From Nitrospirillum pindoramense (lineage in GTDB: Bacteria > Pseudomonadota > Alphaproteobacteria > Azospirillales > Azospirillaceae), in NCBI RefSeq assembly GCF_007827955.1, contig NZ_VITR01000014.1, forward strand, positions 62,001-126,000: 64,000 nucleotides of DNA, in the 5' to 3' direction. Both the position numbers and the translations under genes were made by a program. This document shows, piece by piece, positions 51,893-63,068 of this stretch; positions within the stretch are counted from its first letter, which is position 1; the number at the start of each line of letters is the position of its first letter. The notes beneath the pieces are model-generated. The model searched no databases. It was given only the letters and a program-made list of their open reading frames with translations, and was not told the DNA's origin.

Positions 51893-52759
51893 GTGACCCC
51901 CAGTTCCACGTCACCGAGCGCGCTCGTCACCACCGACTGGCTGGCCCAGCACCTGAATGACACGGACATCCGCGTCGTCGACGCCAGCTATCACATGCCC
52001 GCCGTCCCGCGTGAGGCCAAGGCCGAGTTCGCGGCCCAGCACATTCCCGGCGCCGTGTTCTTCGATATCGACGGCATCGCCGACAAGACCATCCCCCTGC
52101 CCCACATGCTGCCCACGGCGGAAGCATTCGCCCAGGCGGTGACGGAACTGGGCATCGGCCGCGACAGCACCGTCATCGTCTACGACGTCTATGACCTGTT
52201 CAGCGCCGCCCGGGTGTGGTGGACCTTCCGCGTGTTCGGCCATGACAAGGTCTACGTCCTGGACGGCGGCCTGCCCAAATGGCTGGCCGAGGGACGGCCG
52301 GTGGAGGCCGGACCCGCCACGCCGAAACCGGCGGGGGAACCCATCGCCGCGCACCTGGACCCCGCCCTGGTCCGCAACGCAGATGCCGTGCTGGCCAACA
52401 TCGACCGCAAGGTGGAGCAGGTGGTGGACGCCCGCTCGCAAGGCCGATTCGAGGCGACCGCGCCGGAGCCGCGCGCCGGCCTGCGCGGTGGCCACATCCC
52501 GGGCAGCCGCAACGTCCCCTTCAACGAGCTGATCGCCGGCGGCCGCCTGAAGCCGGCGGATGAGCTGGCCGCCCGCTTCCAGGACGCGGGCGTGGACGTC
52601 AACCGCCCGCTGGTCACCAGCTGCGGCAGCGGCCTGACCGCCGCCATCCTGGCGCTGGCGCTTTATGAGATCGGGCAGCCGGACGTCGCCATCTACGACG
52701 GGTCCTGGACGGAATGGGGCGGTCGCGCCGATCTGCCCGTCGCCACCGGCCCCGCCTGA
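51893..52759 (+). CDS. sseA: 3-mercaptopyruvate sulfurtransferase (two-rhodanese-domain)
   Basis: 288 residues, tandem rhodanese domains (about 10-130 and 165-285); the active cysteine is C244 in VTSCGSGLTA, where the loop CGSG(V/L)TA is typical of mercaptopyruvate sulfurtransferase and not of thiosulfate sulfurtransferase. Start GTG 51893 has AAGGAGG nine bases upstream, a very strong site, so I prefer it over the longer frame that overlaps cysK. Co-transcribed with cysK; probably handles cysteine-derived sulfur and cyanide or redox stress (family knowledge). Confidence 0.93.
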   Translation: MTPSSTSPSALVTTDWLAQHLNDTDIRVVDASYHMPAVPREAKAEFAAQHIPGAVFFDIDGIADKTIPLPHMLPTAEAFAQAVTELGIGRDSTVIVYDVYDLFSAARVWWTFRVFGHDKVYVLDGGLPKWLAEGRPVEAGPATPKPAGEPIAAHLDPALVRNADAVLANIDRKVEQVVDARSQGRFEATAPEPRAGLRGGHIPGSRNVPFNELIAGGRLKPADELAARFQDAGVDVNRPLVTSCGSGLTAAILALALYEIGQPDVAIYDGSWTEWGGRADLPVATGPA

Positions 52760-52767
52760 GGCCACGC

Positions 52768-53391
52768 ATGGAACTCGAAGCCGGCGTGCCATTGGGCAAC
52801 GTACCGGCGGGCAAGCTGCCCGTCACCATCACCTATCTGGAAATGGCGGAGCCACCCGTCGGCCCGCAGGCCATACGGCCCGCTGGTGTCGACGGGCCGG
52901 TCCACGCCGTCAATTGCCCGCCGGCCTATTACCGCTTCCTCTACGACACGGTGGGGGAACCCTGGCTGTGGGAGTATCGCCGCCGCATGGCGCCGGAGCG
53001 CCTGGCCGAAATCCTGGCCGACCCGGCGGTGGAGGTGCACGTCGTGTCCATCCAGGGCGTGCCCGCCGGATATATCGAGCTGGATGCGGACAAGCTGGCG
53101 GCGGACGGCACCATGGACGTGGCCTATTTCGGCCTGATGCCCTGGGCCATCGGCCGGGGCATTGGCCCCTGGCTGCTGGACTGGGGCGTGCGCCGCGCCT
53201 GGGCCAGGCCCGGGGCAAGGCGGCTGACGGTCAACACCTGCACCTTCGACCATCCATCGGCGCTGGGCCTGTACCAGCGCGTCGGCTTCCACCCTCTGCG
53301 CACGGAGGACAAGCTGGTGGATGACCCTCGCCTGACCGGCCTGCTGCCCCTCTCCGCCGCCCCCCAGATTCCCCTGGCCCGGCAGCCCTGA
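52768..53391 (+). CDS. GNAT-family N-acetyltransferase (first of a tandem pair)
   Basis: 207 residues. The acetyl-CoA fold is seen from GVPAGYIELD through GLMPWAIGRGIGPWLLDWGV (strand and Q/RxxGxG/A-like loop) to TVNTCTFDHPSALGLYQRVGF. An N-terminal section with YYRFLYDTVGEPWLWEYRRRM is shared with the next gene. The ATG at 52768 lies 8 bases after the sulfurtransferase stop, so it may belong to the same operon. The substrate is unknown. Confidence 0.85.
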   Translation: MELEAGVPLGNVPAGKLPVTITYLEMAEPPVGPQAIRPAGVDGPVHAVNCPPAYYRFLYDTVGEPWLWEYRRRMAPERLAEILADPAVEVHVVSIQGVPAGYIELDADKLAADGTMDVAYFGLMPWAIGRGIGPWLLDWGVRRAWARPGARRLTVNTCTFDHPSALGLYQRVGFHPLRTEDKLVDDPRLTGLLPLSAAPQIPLARQP

Positions 53392-53461
53392 CGGCGCGCC
53401 TGTCCTGCCACCATATGCCGCAGGCCGGCGGCGCAGGGTTGATGGAAATCCTGTCGTTACA

Positions 53462-53486
53462 CCCCGCATCGGAAACCGATACGGGG
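53462..53486. terminator. Hairpin between the two acetyltransferase genes
   Basis: CCCCG-c-ATCGG (53462-53472) pairs with CCGAT-a-CGGGG (53476-53486), loop AAA, one mismatch. It ends 10 bases before the second gene's ATG, so it may be an attenuator that also affects access to that start. Confidence 0.45.
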
Positions 53487-53496
53487 CTGAGCGAAA

Positions 53497-54219
53497 ATGG
53501 GCGTCGGGGAGATGGGCGTCGGGCAGGTGGGCAGGACGCCGCCCGGCAAACTGCCGGTCCTGATCACCTTCATGGAAATGGCCAAGCCGCCGCAGACACC
53601 GCCCCGCCCCGCCCCCGGCATCGCGCAGGGTCCGGTCTTGGCCCGGAACTGCACCTTGGCCTATTATCGTTTCCTGTACGATACGATCGGCGAACGATGG
53701 CTGTGGTCATTGCGGCGCAGCATGGACCAGGATGAGTTGTCCCGCATGCTGGCCGACCCGCAGGTGGAGGTGCACGTGATCCATGTCGACGGCATGCCCG
53801 CCGGCTTTGTGGAGTTGGACTGGCGTCTGTTGCCGGCCGACGGCACGGTGGCCATCGACTATCTTGGTCTGATGCCCTGGGCCATCGGCCGGGGGCTGGG
53901 TTCCTGGCTGCTGGACTGGGCGGTTCACCATGTCTGGCAGCGGCCCCGCGTTCGCCGCCTGACCATCAACACCTGCAGCTTCGATCATCCGGCGGCCTTG
54001 CCGCTATACCTGCGCACCGGCTTCCGCCGCCTGCGCCAGGAACGTAAATTCTCCGACGACCCCCGGTGGACCGGCGTCATGCCGCCGACCGCCGGGCCGC
54101 ACATTCCGCTGGCCGAACCACCGCTCCCCACCCCGTCCCCGCCGGAGATGCAGCCGACCGCCACCGACGCGCCGCCCCGGCGCCCGATCGCCTTTCGCCC
54201 CTTGGCCTATCGCCCATGA
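53497..54219 (+). CDS. GNAT-family N-acetyltransferase (second of a tandem pair)
   Basis: 240 residues. Over about 170 residues it matches the preceding gene closely: YYRFLYDTIGERWLWSLRRS, GLMPWAIGRGLGSWLLDWAV, TINTCSFDHPAALPLYLRTGF, DDPRWTG. It differs by a proline-rich C-terminal tail of about 45 residues and by a glycine-rich N-terminus (MGVGEMGVGQVG) produced by a short duplication of ATGGGCGTCGGG. The paralogues probably arose by tandem duplication. Its stop overlaps the start of the FUSC gene by 4 bases. The ribosome-binding site is weak. Confidence 0.82.
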   Translation: MGVGEMGVGQVGRTPPGKLPVLITFMEMAKPPQTPPRPAPGIAQGPVLARNCTLAYYRFLYDTIGERWLWSLRRSMDQDELSRMLADPQVEVHVIHVDGMPAGFVELDWRLLPADGTVAIDYLGLMPWAIGRGLGSWLLDWAVHHVWQRPRVRRLTINTCSFDHPAALPLYLRTGFRRLRQERKFSDDPRWTGVMPPTAGPHIPLAEPPLPTPSPPEMQPTATDAPPRRPIAFRPLAYRP

Positions 54220-55361
54220 CGATGATGGCGGTTCTGCGCGCGCCGGAACTGCGGCTGGCGTTCCGGGTCACGGTCGCCGGTGTGGCGGCATTGGCCATGG
54301 CGCGCCTGGTGAATCTGCCCCAGAGCTATTGGGCGGTGATCACCGCCATCATGGTCATGCAGACCAGCATCGGCGGGTCGCTGAAGGCGGCGCTGGACCG
54401 CTTCGCCGGCACCCTGGCGGGGGCGGCCTGGGGCGCCCTGGTCGCCTCGGTCGGCCTGCGGGATTCCCCGCTTCACCTGTGCCTGACGCTGGCCGTGGCG
54501 CTGGCGCCGCTGGCCTGGCTGGCGGCACGCCACCCAGTGTTCAAGCTGGCCCCCGTCACCGCGACCATCGTGCTGCTGACATCCGCCAGCAGCACCCAAT
54601 CGTCCCTGGCGCTGGCGATGGACCGGGTGTCCGAAATCGTGATCGGCAATATTGTCGGCCTGGCCGTGGCCCTGTTCGTGCTGCCCTCGCGGGCCTACGG
54701 GACGGTGCTGACCACCGCCGCGCGGGTCACCGACCTGTGCGCCGACATGCTGGACGCGCTGCTGGACCCGGCGCTGCCGGAGGAGGTTCGCCAGGGCCTG
54801 TCCAAGCGTCACGCGCAGCTATGGGCGGCCCTGCGCCCCTTGGACACGGCGGTGGAGGAGGCACAGCGCGAACGCCGCACCTGGCTGGGCGACCAACGCG
54901 ACCCTGCCCCCCTGGTCCGCACCCTGACCCGGGTGCGTCATGACCTGGTGATGGTCGGCCGCGCCACCGCCGACCGCGCCGCGTCCGATGGGGCGGCGGC
55001 CCGGCGGCTGGAAGGTCCCCTGGCGGACGTGCGGCGCCAGGGCGTGCTGTTCCTGCGCCATGCCGCCACCACCCTGCGCACGCAAGGCCAGGCACCCGAT
55101 ATCGAACCAGTGCAGGCGGCGGCGCGCGCTTACCTGGATACGGTACAGGCACTGCGGGCCGAGGGCGTGCTGCGGGAATTGCCCCGAGGCGTCACGGGAC
55201 AGATTTACACCCTGTCCTTCGCGCTGGAGCAACTGACCCAGGATCTGACGGACCTGCACGCACGCGCGGCGGAAATGAGCCCGCCGCCCCGGCATGGGCG
55301 CAAACCGGGGGCGACGGCGGTTCCCCAACCCGCGGAACCGCCGGCCGCGCAAGATGGGTAG
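54216..55361 (+). CDS. FUSC-family inner-membrane protein (aromatic acid exporter-like)
   Basis: 381 residues. Hydrophobic N-terminal half with 5-6 membrane helices (LAFRVTVAGVAALAMARLVN, YWAVITAIMVMQTSIGGSLK, VIGNIVGLAVALFVLPSRAY), then a soluble helical C-terminal half (about 165-365). The YWA(V/L)(I/L)T segment with GxLxAxxxRxxGTxxGA is typical of FUSC/YccS/AaeB-type proteins, which export aromatic acids or similar. Only one half of the long AaeB architecture is present. It is coupled to the acetyltransferase gene by an ATGA overlap, so it might export an acetylated compound (speculation). Confidence 0.82.
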   Translation: MTMMAVLRAPELRLAFRVTVAGVAALAMARLVNLPQSYWAVITAIMVMQTSIGGSLKAALDRFAGTLAGAAWGALVASVGLRDSPLHLCLTLAVALAPLAWLAARHPVFKLAPVTATIVLLTSASSTQSSLALAMDRVSEIVIGNIVGLAVALFVLPSRAYGTVLTTAARVTDLCADMLDALLDPALPEEVRQGLSKRHAQLWAALRPLDTAVEEAQRERRTWLGDQRDPAPLVRTLTRVRHDLVMVGRATADRAASDGAAARRLEGPLADVRRQGVLFLRHAATTLRTQGQAPDIEPVQAAARAYLDTVQALRAEGVLRELPRGVTGQIYTLSFALEQLTQDLTDLHARAAEMSPPPRHGRKPGATAVPQPAEPPAAQDG

Positions 55362-55367
55362 GTCCCC

Positions 55368-55745
55368 TCAGTGGGCGGTGTCGGCCACCTGCTCCGCCGG
55401 CAGGGTGGCGAAGTCGCGGGCCACGACCTTCAGGTCGCGGATGGTGCGGTCATAGCTGCTGGCGATGGCGGCGCGGCCATCGGGCGTCCAGGCGATGACA
55501 CTGCTGGCGCTGAGATTGTCCAGGCAAGCCAGGCGGGCCTGGGCGGCCTTGCCATAGGCGCGGACCTCGGCGGTGGCGGCGCTGACATCGGCCGGGGTGG
55601 CCGTGGCGGACAGGTGGTTGACCGGGGCGACGGGGGGCTTGCCGCAGGCGCGCTCGACACCCAGCGACTGCGCCATGGCGGGCGCCGCGGCGGTGACCAG
55701 ACCACCCAGGACAAGGGCGGCGAAAACGCGGGAAACAGAAGCCAT
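55368..55745 (-). CDS. Small exported protein of unknown function (paralogue of 56074-56385)
   Basis: 125 residues with a signal peptide (VSRVFAALVLGGLVTAAAPAMAQ). The mature part has two cysteines, in ERACGKPPVAPVNHL and QARLACLDNLS, separated by about 40 residues, which could form a disulfide in the periplasm. A helix-rich C-terminus follows (SYDRTIRDLKVVARDFATL). The start at 55745 has GGAG six bases upstream; an ATG at 55751 overlaps that site. The neighbouring small gene has the same cysteine pattern. No known family recognised. Confidence 0.75.
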   Translation of the reverse strand: MASVSRVFAALVLGGLVTAAAPAMAQSLGVERACGKPPVAPVNHLSATATPADVSAATAEVRAYGKAAQARLACLDNLSASSVIAWTPDGRAAIASSYDRTIRDLKVVARDFATLPAEQVADTAH

Positions 55746-56073
55746 AATCATCTCCGATGGCGAAAGGTGGTGCCCTTGACGGTCGCGCCCTCCCCCGCGG
55801 ATTGATTGGCGAAACAGCAATTTCGCATACGCACATATTTATTGTGCGTTGCGGCAAAGCTACTGCCGCCAGGTTGGCCCGTCAACCATCGCACCTGAAG
55901 GTGATAACGCTATCAGCGATGTGGACCTAGCCCGGAACGTATTGCCGCAAAAGAGAATTATGCTTCTGATACACTGACATGCGGTTTTCGCAGCCTTGCC
56001 ATGCGCAAAGCACGCCAAAGGCGGCCAGTTTCCCGGCCGCCTTGATTCAGCACCTGTTGGATGGGTCTTGGGC
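55746..56073. other. Intergenic region (328 bases), promoter of the small exported protein
   Basis: No gene seen. A hairpin-forming palindrome ACGCACA-tatttat-TGTGCGT lies at 55829-55849, about 84 bases upstream of the start at 55745, in an AT-richer stretch. It may be an operator. Confidence 0.4.
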
Positions 56074-56385
56074 TCAGTCGCCGGAGGGGGCGGGCGCCAT
56101 GGTCGGCCCGCTGGTGCGGGCGGAGGCATCACCATTGGCGGCGACCTGGGCCAAACAGGCGCCACGGGCCTTGGCCTTGGCGGCGTAGCGATTGACCTGG
56201 GCAACGAAAGCGTCGCCGTCGATGGCGGTCGGTGGCGCATCGAGGTGCTTCAGGGACAGGACGGGGGCCACCCCACAGGGGCTGGACGAAGCGCCGCCGG
56301 CACCCGCCGCCACGGCACTCCCAGCCCCGGCAAGGGCGACCATGGTGAAAAAAGCGTAAATCTGGGCGCGGGTTGCAAAAGTCAT
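56074..56385 (-). CDS. Small exported protein of unknown function (paralogue of 55368-55745)
   Basis: 103 residues. Signal peptide AQIYAFFTMVALAGAGSAVAAG; mature part with cysteines in SSPCGVAPVLSLKHL and KARGACLAQVA at the same spacing as in the neighbour, and similar flanking residues (x-CGxxPVxxxxHLxA, and YxxxAxARxACL). GGAGG lies nine bases before the ATG. The C-terminus is short and acidic. Function unknown. Confidence 0.75.
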   Translation of the reverse strand: MTFATRAQIYAFFTMVALAGAGSAVAAGAGGASSSPCGVAPVLSLKHLDAPPTAIDGDAFVAQVNRYAAKAKARGACLAQVAANGDASARTSGPTMAPAPSGD

Positions 56386-56759
56386 TAGTCTTATCCTCCA
56401 AGAAACAGTGACCCCACTATCCGGGCGTCACTCCGCCCCTTCATGGACATGGCGCCACCATTATTTGAAATAATGAACTTTCTGTTAAAAATACTCTTCT
56501 GCCCCCGCCCCATTCAACAGCTCGGAGGGTAAAGACATGACACCAAGGCCATAGGGCGGTCCGCGCAAATGGGGGAGGCCAGATCAGCGGGACACCCTCT
56601 CCGGAGATCGAAAGGGATAACCCGCCCCATCGCGCATACCTGCCATGCGCCACCATGCGGATGCGACAGGCTGGCCGGGACGGGGTGGATGGGTACCCTT
56701 TCCCCAGAAGGCCAAGCCAGTCCAAGGCGATGGCGGCAAACAACAAGGGGCGGTGACAG
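56386..56759. promoter_or_regulatory. Intergenic region with a 17-base perfect palindrome
   Basis: No credible gene. CATTATTT-G-AAATAATG at 56459-56475 is a perfect palindrome with 8-base arms inside a short AT-rich patch (56459-56500), 74 bases upstream of the small exported protein on the minus strand and 285 bases from the M20 gene. It could be an operator for either gene. The remainder is GC-rich with no other clear signal. Confidence 0.45.
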
Positions 56760-58088
56760 ATGGGCAAGCGGCATTTTGGCTGGACGTTGGCCTTGGGTGC
56801 GGGCGTTGGGGCGCTGCTGGCCTCGGGAACGGCGGCCTGGGCCGGCGACCGGGAACAGGCGCAGGCCACGGTGGACACCCGCGCGGCGGTGGAACAGCCC
56901 AAGATCATCGCCTGGCGTCGCGACATCCATGAGCACCCCGAACTGGGCAACCAGGAGACGCGCACGGCGGCCCTGGTGGCCAAGCACCTGAAAAGCCTGG
57001 GCCTGGAGGTGCGCACCGGCGTGGCCAAGACCGGCGTGGTCGCCGTGCTGAAGGGCGGCAAACCCGGCCCGGTGGTGGCGCTGCGCGCGGACATGGACGC
57101 CCTGCCGGTGACGGAGCAGGTGGACCTTCCCTTCGCCTCCAAGGTGAAGACGCAGTATGAGGGGCATGAGGTGGGCGTGATGCACGCCTGCGGCCACGAC
57201 ACCCACGTCGCCATGCTGATGGGCGTGGCCGAGGTGCTGGCTGGAATGAAGGACCAGTTGCCCGGCACGGTGAAGTTCATTTTCCAGCCGGCGGAGGAGG
57301 GCCTGGCCAAGGGCGAGGTTGGCGGCGCGGAACAGATGCTGAAGGAAGGGGCGTTCGAGAACCCCAAGCCGGACGCCGTCTTCGGCGTGCACGTCATCTC
57401 CACCCTGCATGCCGGCGACGTGGGCTACCGCCCCGGCCCGTTCATGGCGGCGGCGGATGAGTTCGTCATCACCGTGCATGGCCGACAGAGCCATGGCGCC
57501 CTGCCCTGGACCGGCGTCGACCCCATCGTCACGGCATCGCAGATCGTGCTGGGCCTGCAGACCATCGAAAGCCGGCAGATGGAAGTGATCAAGGAGCCGT
57601 CGATCCTGAGCGTCGGCAGCATCCACGGCGGCAACCGCAACAACATCATTCCCGACACGGTCACCCTGAACGGCACCATCCGCACCTTCGACGAGGGCAT
57701 GCGCGCCGACATCGACAAGCGCCTGCGCCGCACCGTGGCCGGCATCGCCGAGTCCGCCGGCGCCACCGCCGACGTGGACATCATCAAGGGCTATCCCGTC
57801 ACCATCAACAACCCGGAGCTGACGGCCAAGATCGTCCCCACCCTGCAGCGCGTGGCGGGCAAGGACCATGTGAAGCTGATCGACAAGGTCACCCCGTCGG
57901 AGGACTTCTCCTTCTACGAACAGCAGGTGCCGGGCGTATACCTGTTCGTGGGCATCACCCCGCCGGACGCGGACCTGTCCAAGGCCGCCTCCAACCACTC
58001 GCCCAAGTTCTTCGTGGACGAGTCCGGCCTGATCGTCGGCGCGCGCACGCTGGCCCATCTGACGGTGGATTACCTGTACGGGCTGTAA
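56760..58088 (+). CDS. Exported M20-family amidohydrolase (HipO/ILR1-like)
   Basis: 442 residues. Signal peptide (GWTLALGAGVGALLASGTAAWA). Metal-dependent peptidase fold of the M20D group: metal ligands C144 and H146 in MHACGHDTHV, E179/E180 in FQPAEEG; LRADMDALPV and RDIHEHPELGNQE are classical. C-terminal NHSPKFFVDE gives the last ligand. Enzymes of this group hydrolyse N-acyl or amide-linked amino acids, such as hippurate or indole-acetyl conjugates. Substrate not determinable. Confidence 0.92.
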   Translation: MGKRHFGWTLALGAGVGALLASGTAAWAGDREQAQATVDTRAAVEQPKIIAWRRDIHEHPELGNQETRTAALVAKHLKSLGLEVRTGVAKTGVVAVLKGGKPGPVVALRADMDALPVTEQVDLPFASKVKTQYEGHEVGVMHACGHDTHVAMLMGVAEVLAGMKDQLPGTVKFIFQPAEEGLAKGEVGGAEQMLKEGAFENPKPDAVFGVHVISTLHAGDVGYRPGPFMAAADEFVITVHGRQSHGALPWTGVDPIVTASQIVLGLQTIESRQMEVIKEPSILSVGSIHGGNRNNIIPDTVTLNGTIRTFDEGMRADIDKRLRRTVAGIAESAGATADVDIIKGYPVTINNPELTAKIVPTLQRVAGKDHVKLIDKVTPSEDFSFYEQQVPGVYLFVGITPPDADLSKAASNHSPKFFVDESGLIVGARTLAHLTVDYLYGL

Positions 58089-58189
58089 CGCAACGGAGGC
58101 ATGATGGGGCGCGGCGGCGGGGCCGCTTCCCCTGGAGCCGGGGGTGGTGCCAAGATGGCCGCCCCTTTCCGTTTATGACTTGGCGCCTC

Positions 58190-59371
58190 ATGTCTGACGA
58201 CACGAAAAACCCCGCCACCTTGCTGGTCCACGCCGGCCGCAACCCGCTGGACAATTACGGCGTGGTCAACGTGCCGCCCTATCGCGCGTCCACCATCCTG
58301 TTCTCCTGCCTGGATGAGCTGGAGGGCCACGATCCCGAGCATCGCGCCCCGCGCTATGGCCGCCGCTCCACCCCCAGCAGCCTGGCGTTCGAGGACGCGG
58401 TGGCGGCGCTGGAGGGCGGGCACCGCGCGGTGGTGGCCAGTTCCGGCCTGGCCGCCGTCACCACCGCCCTGCTGGCCTATGCCAAGGCCGGCGCCCATCT
58501 GCTGGTGGCCGACACCGTCTATGGCCCATCCCGGGACTTTTGCGACACGGTGCTGACCCGCCTGGGCGTGGTCGTGGAATATGTCGACCCGCTGATCGGC
58601 GCCGACATCGCGCACAAGCTGCGTCCCGAGACCACGGCCATCCTGCTGGAATCCCCCGGGTCCCTGACCTTCGAGGTCCAGGATATCCCCGCCATATCCC
58701 GCGCCGCCCATGACAAGGGCGTGGCCGTCCTGGTGGACAGCACGTGGTCGGCCGGCATCTGCAGCAAGCCGCTGGACCTGGGCGCCGACGTCGTCATCCA
58801 TGCCGCCACCAAGTATTTCGTGGGCCATGCCGATGCCACGGTGGGCGTCATCGTCGGCACGCGCGAGGCGTGGCAGCGGGTGAAGAACACCGCCTTGCAA
58901 CTGGGCCAGAACGTGGGCGGCGACGACCTGTACCTGGCCATGCGCGGCATGCGCACCCTGGCCGCCCGCATGGCCCGCCATCAGGAAACCGCGCTGGCCA
59001 TCGCCCGCTGGCTGAAAGGCCGGGAGGAGGTGCAGCGCGTTCTGCATCCCGCCTTCCCCGACTGCCCCGGCCATGACATCTGGCGCCGCGACTTCACCGG
59101 GTCCAGCGGGCTGTTCACGGTGGAACTGAAAAAGCAGCCGCGCGCCGCCGTAGCCGCCCTGGTGGACGGCATGTCCCACTTCGGCATCGGCTTCAGCTGG
59201 GGCGGGTTCGAGTCCCTGATCCTGCCGACCGACCCGCGCAAGATCCGCACGGCCACGCCGTGGACCGGCACCGGCACGCTGATCCGCCTGCACGCGGGGC
59301 TGGAGGACGCCGACGACCTGATCCGCGACCTGGAGCGTGGACTGAACCGCATGACGGGAGCCGCCGCATGA
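58190..59371 (+). CDS. metC: Cystathionine beta-lyase
   Basis: PLP enzyme that splits cystathionine to homocysteine, pyruvate and ammonia. 393 residues from the ATG at 58190 (a second ATG at 58175 is possible; neither has a clear ribosome-binding site). PLP lysine lies in HAATKYFVGHADA; also APRYGRRSTPSSLAFEDAVA, VVASSGLAAVTTALL and SWGGFESLILP, typical of proteobacterial MetC. Its stop overlaps the start of hisI (ATGA). The 101-base gap upstream has GC-rich stems but no gene. Confidence 0.93.
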   Translation: MSDDTKNPATLLVHAGRNPLDNYGVVNVPPYRASTILFSCLDELEGHDPEHRAPRYGRRSTPSSLAFEDAVAALEGGHRAVVASSGLAAVTTALLAYAKAGAHLLVADTVYGPSRDFCDTVLTRLGVVVEYVDPLIGADIAHKLRPETTAILLESPGSLTFEVQDIPAISRAAHDKGVAVLVDSTWSAGICSKPLDLGADVVIHAATKYFVGHADATVGVIVGTREAWQRVKNTALQLGQNVGGDDLYLAMRGMRTLAARMARHQETALAIARWLKGREEVQRVLHPAFPDCPGHDIWRRDFTGSSGLFTVELKKQPRAAVAALVDGMSHFGIGFSWGGFESLILPTDPRKIRTATPWTGTGTLIRLHAGLEDADDLIRDLERGLNRMTGAAA

Positions 59372-59814
59372 CCACAGCGATCAGCTATCCCCTGCCCCCG
59401 GCCGTGGTCGAGGCGACGGTGGCCGCCATCCGCTTCGACGCCAATGGCCTGGTGCCGGCCATCGCCCAGCAGCATGACACGGGCGAGGTGCTGATGATGG
59501 CCTGGATGAACGCCCAGTCCGTGGCTGAGAGCCTGACCACTGGGCGCGCCTGCTATTGGTCGCGGTCCCGCCAGTCCTTCTGGCGCAAGGGCGACACCTC
59601 GGGCCAGGTGCAGCATCTGCGCGAACTGCGCGTGGATTGCGACGGCGACACCCTGCTGCTGCTGGTGGATCAGGTGGGCGTGGCCTGCCATACCGGCCGC
59701 CGTTCCTGCTTCTACCGGGCGGCGGCACCGGACGGCCTGTCGACAATCGCCGATGTAGTCACTGATCCCCTCGTCCTGTATCCGCCGCATGCCCATGACC
59801 ATCAGGCACCCTAG
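59368..59814 (+). CDS. hisI: Phosphoribosyl-AMP cyclohydrolase
   Basis: Third step of histidine synthesis; opens the purine ring of phosphoribosyl-AMP. 148 residues, normal for a stand-alone HisI. QQHDTGEVLMMAWMNAQSV, YWSRSRQSFWRKGDTSGQ, and the zinc-binding cysteines in RVDCDGDTLLLL and VACHTGRRSCFY are all present. It is translationally coupled to metC (4-base overlap), an uncommon partnership since no other his gene is nearby. It is followed by the hybrid kinase gene after 136 bases. Confidence 0.95.
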   Translation: MTTAISYPLPPAVVEATVAAIRFDANGLVPAIAQQHDTGEVLMMAWMNAQSVAESLTTGRACYWSRSRQSFWRKGDTSGQVQHLRELRVDCDGDTLLLLVDQVGVACHTGRRSCFYRAAAPDGLSTIADVVTDPLVLYPPHAHDHQAP

Positions 59815-59950
59815 CTAAAAGATCAGCAATCCTTATCCGTTTGAAGTATTGTCCCCGATTGACGGCCTGTGTTTGGCCGCCAATGATTGGCAGTGGAAAC
59901 CGGGCCGGTTTTTGGGTGGAACCGACGGTTCCCCGTGGGGGAAGACGGGA

Positions 59951-62995
<3,045 letters not shown>

Positions 62996-63021
62996 CATCC
63001 AGACTGCCCCGACATACAGAA

Positions 63022-63049
63022 AAGGGCCGCCCGCAGTGGGGCGGCCCTT
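63022..63049. terminator. Bidirectional terminator between the hybrid kinase and the autotransporter
   Basis: AAGGGCCGCCC (63022-63032) pairs perfectly with GGGCGGCCCTT (63039-63049), loop 6 bases; A and T flanks on both strands suit rho-independent termination of both convergent genes. Confidence 0.8.
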
Positions 63050-63068
63050 CTGACAGTGGGACGGGGAA

